DNA from: an uncultured Lachnospiraceae bacterium
Lineage (GTDB): Bacteria > Bacillota > Clostridia > Lachnospirales > Lachnospiraceae
Assembly: GCA_900314085.1 (NCBI GenBank)
Contig: OMTX01000174.1
Coordinates: forward strand, 1 to 55,066
DNA: 55,066 bases
Direction of reading: 5' to 3'
Under the pieces are notes generated by a model. The model was not told the origin of the DNA. It saw only the letters and a list, made by a program, of their open reading frames with translations, and did no database searches. This document shows positions 26,306 to 33,629 of this stretch, one piece after another (position 1 is the first letter of the stretch; every line of letters starts with the position of its first letter). A program made the position numbers and the translations under genes.

Positions 26306-28612
26306 ATGACTAATATAAATCACTCACTTTCCGACGAGGCGATCGGGAATGGCGCCTACCGGGGGATTGCGGACCCGAAGGCACCGGATATTCCCGCATC
26401 CTACCCCCGCCCCCAGCTCTTCCGGAAGGACTACCTGCTTCTCGACGGGGAGTGGAATCTGAACGGTCGGACCATCCGCGTGCCCTATCCGCCGGAGGCG
26501 CCGCTGTCCGGCTTTGAAGGGAAGGCCGGGGAGGTGCTCCACTACGAGAAGGACTTCACAGTACCTTCAAAATGGCGGGGAAAGCGAATTCTTCTTCATT
26601 TTGGAGCGGTCGACCAGATTGCAAAGGTGACGCTGAACGACGTCTTTCTGGGAAAGCACACAGGCGGCTACCTGGGATTCACCTTCGACATCACGGAGCA
26701 TGTACGCTTTCCGGAGGACAAAAGTTCCGTAGTCAGGACAGCAGGCGCCGGGGAAAATGGGACGGCAGAAGCTGCGTCAGGGAAGAGCGCCTCGGCAGGA
26801 GGCTTGGAAAATGCTTCCACAACAGATGTCGGGAATGCGGAATCGGCTGAAAACGCGAACAGTGGAATCACTTCAGGAAATGCCACATATGAAAATGTAA
26901 AGCGCATTTCCGGACAGGAGGCAGCAGGGCAGAGCGGGGTAAACTCCCTCGTCGTCACGGCCATCGACCGGAACGATCCGGTCATTCCCTACGGGAAGCA
27001 GACGAAAAATCCCCAGGGCATGTGGTACACGGGCATTTCCGGCATCTGGAAAAGTGTCTGGCTCGAGGCTGTGCCGGAAACCTATATTGAAAAGATCAAG
27101 ATTGTTCCGTGCACGGAAGGCGCGGACATCCGTCTCTACATGAAGGGCGGGGAGGCCTGGCAGGGCTTCCGGGCGACGATTGTCGGTGAAGGCGTCTATC
27201 CTGCAGGATTTGATGAAGAGCTGGGAAGCGGGGAAACTCACGAATTTGCCCGTCATACCGGCCGGGTGGCGCCTGCGGATCCCGTGCTCTGGGATACGGA
27301 AAATCCCCATCTATACCGCCTCCGCATCGACTGCGGGGAGGACACGGTTTATACCTACTTTGGATTGCGGGAGATCGGCATGGAGACCTTCGGCAGCAGG
27401 CGACGGCCGACGCTCAACGGGAAAGCTGTTTTCCTGAACGGCGTCCTGGACCAGGGCTACTATCCGGAAGGAATCTATGTCCCCGGATCATATGACGCCT
27501 ACGACCGCGACATTCTGGCCATGAAGGAGCTGGGCTTCAATATGCTGCGGAAGCATATCAAGGTGGAGCCGGAATATTATTACTGCGCGTGCGACCGGCA
27601 CGGAATGCTGGTGATGCAGGACATGGTGCAGAGCGGACATTATTCCTTCATATGGGATACCTTCCTTCCCTACTTCCAGGGGGACCTGCGGCCGGATGAG
27701 CATATCCTGGGACCCGGACAGGATCGAAAGACGGAGAAGGAGCGGCGGCGGATTTTTACGGACCACACGAAGCAGACGGTTGTGTCTCTCTACAATCACC
27801 CGTCCATTATCGCCTGGACGATTTTCAATGAAGGCTGGGGCCAGTTCGAGAGCGCGAAGCTCTATGAAATGGTGAAGCGGATCGACCCGGACCGTCTCAT
27901 CGATTCTGCTTCGGGCTGGATGGACAGGAAGGTTTCGGACTTTGACTCCCGTCACCAGTATTTCAGAAACCGTCTTTTGAAACCCAAGGACGAGAGACCC
28001 CTCATCATCAGCGAGTGCGGGGGCTTCGGATACGACCTTTCGCCGGAGGACAGGGAGGAAGCGGCGCAGAAGCAGCGTCTCATCAATATCGGCGTGAACG
28101 ACGGACACCGGTGGAAGGGGACGGTTTCCGTGAACCGGGCAGGGCGGAAGTCCCTGAACATTGACGTCCCGGAAACCCTGCAGCCCCTGCAGGAAAAAAT
28201 TGTCGAAGGCGAGGACCGCTTCGATGAAAAGATGGCGGAGCTCGGCGCAAAGTATGACGCGGCCGTTGACCGGCAGGATCTTCGGGAAAACAGGGCCGGC
28301 ATCGATGCGGTCGAGGCCATCGACCTCATCCGGAAGCAGTATTCTGAGCGCAGCGGCCGTGAGTTCCAGTATGGGGGTTCCTGCAAAAGCCCGGAGGAGC
28401 TGACGAAAAAAATCATTCAGATGTACCGGGAGATGATCTTCACGGCGACGACGGCCGGATTGTGCGGCCTGGTCTACACCCAGCTTTCCGACGTGGAAAA
28501 TGAGGTAAACGGCCTCTATACCTATGACCGGACCGTTTGCAAGGTGGACAAGGCAAAGATGGCTGCTCTCGGCAAGATGCTTGCCGCCTGGTACGAAGCC
28601 GATACGGAGTAG
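26306..28612 (+). CDS. Glycoside hydrolase family 2 enzyme with an internal low-complexity insert
   Basis: A 768-residue beta-glycosidase, probably beta-galactosidase-, beta-glucuronidase- or beta-mannosidase-like; the exact specificity is not readable. Domain order is sugar-binding jelly roll, immunoglobulin-like domain and TIM barrel. The acid/base Glu509 is in TIFNEGWGQFES and the nucleophile Glu570 in LIISECGGFG. No signal peptide, so it acts inside the cell. Residues about 143-212, within the jelly roll, are a Gly/Ala/Ser/Asn-rich stretch that interrupts the usual 'DIT...NxLVV' step. GAGG precedes the ATG at 26306. Confidence 0.9.
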   Translation: MTNINHSLSDEAIGNGAYRGIADPKAPDIPASYPRPQLFRKDYLLLDGEWNLNGRTIRVPYPPEAPLSGFEGKAGEVLHYEKDFTVPSKWRGKRILLHFGAVDQIAKVTLNDVFLGKHTGGYLGFTFDITEHVRFPEDKSSVVRTAGAGENGTAEAASGKSASAGGLENASTTDVGNAESAENANSGITSGNATYENVKRISGQEAAGQSGVNSLVVTAIDRNDPVIPYGKQTKNPQGMWYTGISGIWKSVWLEAVPETYIEKIKIVPCTEGADIRLYMKGGEAWQGFRATIVGEGVYPAGFDEELGSGETHEFARHTGRVAPADPVLWDTENPHLYRLRIDCGEDTVYTYFGLREIGMETFGSRRRPTLNGKAVFLNGVLDQGYYPEGIYVPGSYDAYDRDILAMKELGFNMLRKHIKVEPEYYYCACDRHGMLVMQDMVQSGHYSFIWDTFLPYFQGDLRPDEHILGPGQDRKTEKERRRIFTDHTKQTVVSLYNHPSIIAWTIFNEGWGQFESAKLYEMVKRIDPDRLIDSASGWMDRKVSDFDSRHQYFRNRLLKPKDERPLIISECGGFGYDLSPEDREEAAQKQRLINIGVNDGHRWKGTVSVNRAGRKSLNIDVPETLQPLQEKIVEGEDRFDEKMAELGAKYDAAVDRQDLRENRAGIDAVEAIDLIRKQYSERSGREFQYGGSCKSPEELTKKIIQMYREMIFTATTAGLCGLVYTQLSDVENEVNGLYTYDRTVCKVDKAKMAALGKMLAAWYEADTE

Positions 28613-28619
28613 AAGTCGG

Positions 28620-28643
28620 GCAAAGCTCACGCGTGAGCTTTGC
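28620..28643. repeat. Perfect 24-bp palindrome after the glycosidase gene
   Basis: The arms GCAAAGCTCACG and CGTGAGCTTTGC meet without a loop, eight bases after the GH2 stop. There is no T-run. It lies 23 bases upstream of a promoter for the radical SAM gene, so an operator is as likely as an RNA-end hairpin. Confidence 0.7.
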
Positions 28644-28665
28644 GACAAAACTCAGGGTTTGTTCA

Positions 28666-28694
28666 TTGACGGAAAGCCTTGCGGGCTTTATGAT
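28666..28694 (+). promoter_or_regulatory. Promoter of the radical SAM gene
   Basis: TTGACG (28666-28671), 17 bases, TATGAT (28689-28694). A leader of about 95 nt follows before the ribosome-binding site. Confidence 0.6.
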
Positions 28695-28796
28695 TGCCAC
28701 CGTGTAATGAGAAATGGGCGCATTCGTACCCTCTGGCTTACTATTCGTCATGATATGAAATCCGGCGCCTGCCGAAAAATGGAGGCAAGAACAGTA

Positions 28797-30269
28797 ATGG
28801 CATCACTCGCGCATAAGGCTGAACGGGCTGCATTTTCCGCAGCCATCGACCAGTTCTGGAAACACCTTTCCAATGACAAGTCCGACCGTACAAAGACGTA
28901 CGAGAAACTCATCGACATGGCCATCAAGTTCTGGGGCAAGGACCATATGACTCAGGCGAATATCGACCACGTACGGGAAGTCGTTGCAGATCCCAACAAC
29001 CGCTGGATGCGGATGATCAATGACATCATTGACCACACGGATCCCCACGTAGCAAAGATGACTCTTCTGAACCTGGGCTATGAGGCCTTCCTCGACGGAA
29101 CGAAGACCATCCGGGCGAACCGGGAGAAGTACCACTGCAATATTCCCTGGCTCATCCTCTTCGATCCGACCCAGGCCTGCAATATGCACTGCAAGGGCTG
29201 CTGGTCCGGCACCTACGGCCACAAGTCAAACCTCACCTTCGAGGATATGGACAAGATCGTGACCGAGGGCAAGGAGCTCGGCGCCCGCCTCTTCATGATG
29301 ACCGGCGGTGAGCCTACCGTTCGCATCAACGACATCCTGAAGCTCATGGAGAAGCACCAGGACTGCCAGTTTGCGGCCTACTCGAACTCCACGCTCATCA
29401 ATCAGGAGATGTGCGACAAGATCAAGAAGCTCGGCAACCTGATCTTTCTTCTTTCCATCGAGGGCACGCCCGAGTCCAACGATTCCCGCCGCGGCGACGG
29501 TCACTATGCAGCCGTCATGAAGGCCATGGATCTTCTCCGCGAGAACGGCATCCTCTTCGGAACGTCCATCTGCTATACCAGAGCGAATATCGAAGCTGTC
29601 ACGGATCCCAAGTTCATCCAGATGCTTGCTGACAAGGGCGCCCACTTCGGTTTCTACTTCCACTATATGCCGGTCGGCCAGAACGCAGTCATGGACCTGC
29701 TTCCGACCGTGGAGCAGCGGAAGGAGATCATCAAAAAGATCCGCTGGGAGCGGTCGCCTGAATGCGACATTCCCTTCTTCCCCATGGACTTCCAGAACGA
29801 CGGCGAGTACGTCGGCGGCTGCATTGCCGGAGGCCGGAACTACTTCCACATCAATGCGAACGGCGATGCCGAGCCCTGCGTATTCATCCACTATTCGGAT
29901 TCGAATATCCATGACAACACCATCCTCGAGATGCTGCAGTCGCCGCTCTTCATGGAGTACCACAAGGGCCAGCCTTTCAACCGCAACCACCTGCGTCCCT
30001 GCCCCATGCTCGAAAACCCCGAGATTCTCAGCGGCATGGTCGAGCGGACCGGCGCCCATCAGACGAACTTCGAAGCGCCTGAGGAGGCTGACGAGCTCTG
30101 CGCGAAGAACAAGGATTACGCGGCAGAGTGGGCTCCTGTAGCTGACGAAATCTGGGCTAGCCAGACTCACAAGCAGCAGGCCTACTCGAACTACTCCGAG
30201 GAGCACCGCGAGCACCCTGAGCTTGCCGCTTTCCAGACGGAGGCCGACGTTCAGCAGAAGGTCAGCTGA
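28797..30269 (+). CDS. Radical SAM protein with SPASM-like C-terminal cysteines, substrate unknown
   Basis: A 490-residue enzyme. The cluster motif CNMHCKGC gives Cys128, Cys132 and Cys135, which hold the [4Fe-4S] cluster that cleaves S-adenosylmethionine. The GGEP-type motif (MMTGGEPTV) and later barrel strands are intact. A C-terminal region with CIAGGRNYFHINANGDAEPCVFIHYS and LRPCPML resembles SPASM/twitch domains that bind further clusters. A 120-residue helical N-terminal domain precedes the barrel. No precursor peptide gene of a RiPP system was seen beside it, so the substrate remains open. The ATG at 28797 follows GGAGG at 28781-28785; an open frame from 28524 overlaps the GH2 gene and is not used. 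Confidence 0.85.
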   Translation: MASLAHKAERAAFSAAIDQFWKHLSNDKSDRTKTYEKLIDMAIKFWGKDHMTQANIDHVREVVADPNNRWMRMINDIIDHTDPHVAKMTLLNLGYEAFLDGTKTIRANREKYHCNIPWLILFDPTQACNMHCKGCWSGTYGHKSNLTFEDMDKIVTEGKELGARLFMMTGGEPTVRINDILKLMEKHQDCQFAAYSNSTLINQEMCDKIKKLGNLIFLLSIEGTPESNDSRRGDGHYAAVMKAMDLLRENGILFGTSICYTRANIEAVTDPKFIQMLADKGAHFGFYFHYMPVGQNAVMDLLPTVEQRKEIIKKIRWERSPECDIPFFPMDFQNDGEYVGGCIAGGRNYFHINANGDAEPCVFIHYSDSNIHDNTILEMLQSPLFMEYHKGQPFNRNHLRPCPMLENPEILSGMVERTGAHQTNFEAPEEADELCAKNKDYAAEWAPVADEIWASQTHKQQAYSNYSEEHREHPELAAFQTEADVQQKVS

Positions 30270-30288
30270 ATTGATTTATGAATAAGAT

Positions 30289-30337
30289 AAAGCCCTGCGG
30301 CGGATTCCTTCGGGAGACTTGCCGCAGGGCTTTTTTT
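30289..30337 (+). terminator. Strong terminator after the radical SAM gene
   Basis: AAAGCCCTGCGGC (30289-30301) and GCCGCAGGGCTTT (30321-30333) form a 13-bp stem followed by more T. Confidence 0.9.
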
Positions 30338-30417
30338 GCGCCTCTATTCAGCCGCCCATATTCGCAGCCCTTTGCTTTATGAAAAAATAATAAACGACAT
30401 TCCATAAGATTTATAAA

Positions 30418-30446
30418 TTGTTTATAAATAAAATGTGTGGTAGAAT
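30418..30446 (+). promoter_or_regulatory. Promoter and short structured leader of the purine permease
   Basis: TTGTTT (30418-30423), 17 bases, TAGAAT (30441-30446). The leader to 30520 can fold, with CAG..TGTTC pairing to GAACA.CTG and TCCC to GGGA. The known purine riboswitch core was not found in it. Confidence 0.5.
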
Positions 30447-30524
30447 TTCCTCTGTTGCAGGGTGTTCGCACGTCCCGTCGCCAGTGGGAGAACATCTGGA
30501 CAGACTAGTTTTTTAGGAGGACCG

Positions 30525-31916
30525 GTGAAAGCACCGGGAAAAAGAATGGAAAAAATCTTTCATCTGAAAGAGCACGGCACGGACGTGAAGACAGAAGTCC
30601 TGGCCGGGCTGACAACCTTCCTGACGATGGCATATATCCTTGCCGTCAATCCCAACATTCTGGGAACCGTCATGGACCGGAGCGGCGTTTTCGTCGCAAC
30701 AGCGCTGGCATCTGCCATTGCTACCTTTGTCATGGCATTCCTTGCCAACTACCCGATCGCCCTGTCCGCCGGACTCGGCCTCAATGCCTACTTCGCTTAC
30801 ACGGTCTGCCTCGGTGAGCTCGGCGGGGAAGCGGATGCTTTCACGATTGCTCTGACGGCGGTCCTTGTTGAGGGTATCATTTTCATTATCCTTTCCCTCT
30901 TCAAGGCACGGGAGCAGATCCTGAACGGCATCCCCATGAACATGAAAAACGGCATTTCCGCCGGTATCGGCCTTTTCGTCGCCTTCATCGGTCTCAAGGG
31001 TGCCGGCATTGTCGTAAATCCGGAAGGCCTTGCCACCCCTCTTGCGCTGGGTGACTTCTCCCAGCCCCAGGTGGCTCTTGCCCTGATCGGCTTCATCATT
31101 ACGCTTGTACTTGTACACTACAATGTCAAGGGCTCTGTCCTGATCGGCATTCTCGTAACCTGGGTCATGGGTATGATCGCAGAGAAGACCGGCTGGTATG
31201 TCGTTAATCCCGACGCCGGCATCTACTCCGTATTCCCTGATTTCTCCCAGGGCCTGCAGCTTTCCGGCATTACAAAGACTGCCTTCCACTTCAACTTCGC
31301 CTGGGCAGGAAAGAACCTGCTCCACTTCATCGCTATCGTCTTCGCCTTCCTCTATGTCGACCTCTTTGATACGGTCGGTACAGTAGTCGGCGTAGCAGAC
31401 AAGGCCGGCCTTCTCGATGAGAAAGGCAACCTTCCCCGCGCAGGAAAGGTTCTCCTTTCCGACGCCATCGGTACAGTAGCCGGCGCCTGCCTGGGTACTT
31501 CCACGATCACTTCTTTCGTCGAGTCTTCCGCAGGTGTGGCTGAAGGCGGAAAGACAGGCCTGACAGCCTTCACGACAGGCTGCATGTTTGTCATCTCCCT
31601 GCTTCTTTCCCCCATTTTCCTTGCGATTCCTACATTCGCAACAGCTCCGGCCCTCATGTATGTCGGCATGCTGATGATCAGCTCCGTGAAGCGGATCGAA
31701 TTCGACGGCGACATCGCTGACACGGTCGGCGCTTACATGGCCATCGTCATGATGCCCCTTTCATACTCCATTGCCACCGGTATCATGTTTGCGGTTCTGA
31801 CCTGGACGATCCTCAAGATCTGCGAGGGCAAAGCAAAGGAGATCAAGCCCGTCATGTGGGTTATCTTCTTCCTCTTTGCCGCCCGGATCGTGACACTGGT
31901 CATGGGATGGCAGTAA
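30525..31916 (+). CDS. Purine permease of the AzgA/NCS2 family
   Basis: About 463 residues with 12-14 membrane helices. The start region MEKIFHLKEHGTDVKTEVLAGLTTFLTMAYILAVNP and the motifs GLNAYFAYTVC, ISAGIGLFVAFIGL, FLYVDLFDTVGTVVG and TSTITSFVESSAGVAEGGKTGLTA are those of adenine/guanine/hypoxanthine permeases such as PbuG/PbuO. It imports a purine base with protons across the cytoplasmic membrane. Start: GTG 30525 lies four bases after AGGAGG; ATG 30546 gives the canonical family start but has a weaker site. It has its own promoter and terminator. Confidence 0.92.
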   Translation: MKAPGKRMEKIFHLKEHGTDVKTEVLAGLTTFLTMAYILAVNPNILGTVMDRSGVFVATALASAIATFVMAFLANYPIALSAGLGLNAYFAYTVCLGELGGEADAFTIALTAVLVEGIIFIILSLFKAREQILNGIPMNMKNGISAGIGLFVAFIGLKGAGIVVNPEGLATPLALGDFSQPQVALALIGFIITLVLVHYNVKGSVLIGILVTWVMGMIAEKTGWYVVNPDAGIYSVFPDFSQGLQLSGITKTAFHFNFAWAGKNLLHFIAIVFAFLYVDLFDTVGTVVGVADKAGLLDEKGNLPRAGKVLLSDAIGTVAGACLGTSTITSFVESSAGVAEGGKTGLTAFTTGCMFVISLLLSPIFLAIPTFATAPALMYVGMLMISSVKRIEFDGDIADTVGAYMAIVMMPLSYSIATGIMFAVLTWTILKICEGKAKEIKPVMWVIFFLFAARIVTLVMGWQ

Positions 31917-31976
31917 TCCTGTTTTAAAAATTGATGTAAGGCCCGGACTTTGGAAGGGACGGCTTTTTGAAACTGC

Positions 31977-32010
31977 GGCCGGCGGAGCACATGGCTTCGC
32001 CGGCCTTTTT
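31977..32010 (+). terminator. Terminator of the purine permease
   Basis: GGCCGGCG (31977-31984) and CGCCGGCC (31998-32005) followed by TTTTT. Confidence 0.85.
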
Positions 32011-32042
32011 CCGCGCTCGGGAATTGTTCCTCTGCACACGCG

Positions 32043-32079
32043 AAAGCGCCGGACTGCGAAAATCGCAGCCCGGCGCTTT
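32043..32079. repeat. Two-tier GC-rich hairpin between permease and small ORFs
   Basis: AAAGCGCCGG and CCGGCGCTTT form an outer stem and CTGCG/CGCAG an inner one. There is no T-run on either strand. On the minus strand it follows the two tiny ORFs and could end or stabilise their transcript. Confidence 0.6.
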
Positions 32080-32120
32080 CTCTATGTAAGTTCGGATACT
32101 GTCAGATGTAAAAAGGAAAA

Positions 32121-32186
32121 TTAATCCTCTGTGTTCTCACCGTACCAGTAGCGGTTGATGAGCAGCTTTGCAAAAAGTTCAAACAT
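32121..32186 (-). CDS. Very small ORF, 21 residues, second of a tandem pair
   Basis: ATG at 32186 with a perfect AGGAGGT six bases upstream; the stop is at 32121. The peptide starts MFELFAKLLINRYWYG and ends in an acidic Glu-Asn-Thr-Glu-Asp tail. The first 10-15 residues could form a hydrophobic or amphipathic helix. It lies 31 bases downstream of the 29-codon ORF on the same strand. The ribosome-binding site is the main evidence that it is translated; no family is recognised. Confidence 0.6.
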   Translation of the reverse strand: MFELFAKLLINRYWYGENTED

Positions 32187-32217
32187 GGTTTTACCTCCTG
32201 TCAGCTATTGACCTTGA

Positions 32218-32307
32218 TTAGAAGGGACGTACAGGGTTGCCATACATGGCAATCTTTCCCATGAGCTCCATGTAATCTTTCCATGCTTCCTTGAAAAACT
32301 TTACCAT
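32218..32307 (-). CDS. Very small ORF, 29 residues, first of a tandem pair
   Basis: ATG at 32307 with AAAGGAGGT four bases upstream; the stop is at 32218. The peptide starts MVKFFKEAWKDYMEL and ends in PVRPF. Lys/Glu/Asp alternate with Phe, Trp, Tyr, Leu and Met, so the first 20 residues could be an amphipathic helix. Together with the 21-residue ORF it resembles pairs of small membrane-active or regulatory peptides, but no family is recognised. A TATAAT lies upstream on the same strand at about 32394-32399, without a convincing -35 box. The longer open frame reading into it from 32832 is a Lys/Glu-rich shadow. Confidence 0.6.
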   Translation of the reverse strand: MVKFFKEAWKDYMELMGKIAMYGNPVRPF

Positions 32308-32467
32308 AATGACCTCCTTTGGCCGGAAAGGCTTTTCCGGTACTTTCTTCTTTTTTTCTTCTTTTTCTTTCTTTTCCTTTTTACGACTGTTATTATAGAA
32401 AGGCTGCGGCAGCTCTGCCTGCCGAATGCAGGCCGAAAGCTGGCCAGATTTTGCAAGGAGTAGTGTT

Positions 32468-33424
32468 TTGAAAACAGATTTGAACATCGGACATTCGGTT
32501 GTAAAAAGGACGGCGGCTCTCATGACTGCCGCAAGGAGTCTGTTTGTTGCAGGACTTGTCGTCATTATCTTCGTCATTGCCTCCCGGAAAATCCAGGAAA
32601 CACTTTTCGGCTGGGAAATCGGAGACATTCCGGTATCGGCGTATGCTGCTCTTGCCATTGGTATCATCTGCGTATTTGCGTCCATCATCTGTTTCGTGAC
32701 GGGCATAGCGCTGAAGAAGTCCCGTCTGTATCTGGAAGAAATCTCCATGCCGGCAGATCCGGCGGATGACTTTGCACAGCGCCTTTCAAAGGCAGGCCTG
32801 GTCTGGCTTCTTGTCCCCATGATATTTTGCATAGGTATCCAGGCCCCGAATATTATTCATAATATAAATACCCACAATACGAATGTGCCGAAACGGTGGG
32901 CGGTCGTCAATGAACTTGACGCGGCCTTTCCGGGCCTGCGGAGCACCTATTCGGACAGGGAGATCAACGCGCCGGATTACGATACCATCGGGCTTTACTT
33001 TGACTGCGCGCGGGACGGCGAAGCAGAGTTTGATCCATACGCATTTTCAGTCAAGATGGACTATACCGGCCACATCATTGAAATCGAGTATGAGCTCTAC
33101 AGCGCAGACGGGAAAAAGGTCCCTACCCTTGATGACCTCAATGCTTTCGTAAGCAGAGTCGGGGAAGGACTGAAACAGTGCGGCTCCGTGGACAGCGCCT
33201 TTTTGACCCCGGTTCCCGACCGGGCCGTGACCAGGGCAAGGGCGGAAGCCCTTAAAAACGGGCTTGAAAGCGGCTACGGACAGGGATGGACCATTGAAAA
33301 CGGCGTGGCCTGCGCCTATACCTGCGCGAACAACTATACGCGGTACGAGGTCTCTACAGACGAGAACGCGATTGAAATCGCAAAATTCGATGACAAGCAG
33401 GCGGCGAAGGCGAAGAAAGAATAG
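32468..33424 (+). CDS. Membrane protein of unknown function
   Basis: A 318-residue protein with hydrophobic helices at about residues 22-40, 57-80 and 115-132, followed by an extracytoplasmic or cytoplasmic domain of about 180 residues with no recognised motif. The C-terminus is Lys/Ala-rich. TTG at 32468 is chosen because AAGGAG ends seven bases earlier and no in-frame ATG gives a better start. It is divergent from the two tiny ORFs, with about 160 bp between them. No function is proposed. Confidence 0.6.
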   Translation: MKTDLNIGHSVVKRTAALMTAARSLFVAGLVVIIFVIASRKIQETLFGWEIGDIPVSAYAALAIGIICVFASIICFVTGIALKKSRLYLEEISMPADPADDFAQRLSKAGLVWLLVPMIFCIGIQAPNIIHNINTHNTNVPKRWAVVNELDAAFPGLRSTYSDREINAPDYDTIGLYFDCARDGEAEFDPYAFSVKMDYTGHIIEIEYELYSADGKKVPTLDDLNAFVSRVGEGLKQCGSVDSAFLTPVPDRAVTRARAEALKNGLESGYGQGWTIENGVACAYTCANNYTRYEVSTDENAIEIAKFDDKQAAKAKKE

Positions 33425-33478
33425 ACCATATCTTGTATTTTTGAAAAATAATTACCACATTTTCTGGTAGAATGCTAT

Positions 33479-33542
33479 AATATCAACGGTATGTCTGCGA
33501 CTACACGCAAAGCGTGCGGCAGGCTGCCGTTGATATTTTTTT
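33479..33542 (+). terminator. Structured terminator-like hairpin with T-run
   Basis: AATATCAACGG (33479-33489) pairs with CCGTTGATATT (33527-33537), followed by T to 33542. The 37-base loop holds smaller stems and the segment TCTGCGACTACACGCA. A TATAAT at 33476-33481 overlaps the left arm. It probably ends the membrane-protein transcript. Confidence 0.65.
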
Positions 33543-33548
33543 CTTCAG

Positions 33549-33590
33549 CACAGAAAATAGAATTTCGAAGAAATTCGTCTTGCCTGTGTC
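33549..33590. promoter_or_regulatory. Leader hairpin of the BspA-like gene with shared palindromic core
   Basis: CACAG and CTGTG enclose AGAATTTCGAAGAAATTCG (33559-33577), the same 19 bases as at 10031-10049 before the histidine kinase. The element ends about 40-50 bases before the start codon. Confidence 0.6.
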
Positions 33591-33629
33591 CCTGAATAGT
33601 TCCGTTTTTCATCAAGGAAAGGATTTCCC

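Noticed and set aside
28524..28796. Upstream extension of the radical SAM frame
   Set aside because: It overlaps the end of the glycosidase gene and passes through a palindrome and promoter; GGAGG before 28797 marks the real start.
30447..30524. Purine riboswitch before the purine permease
   Set aside because: The conserved three-way-junction core and loop sequences are absent and the leader is shorter than needed.
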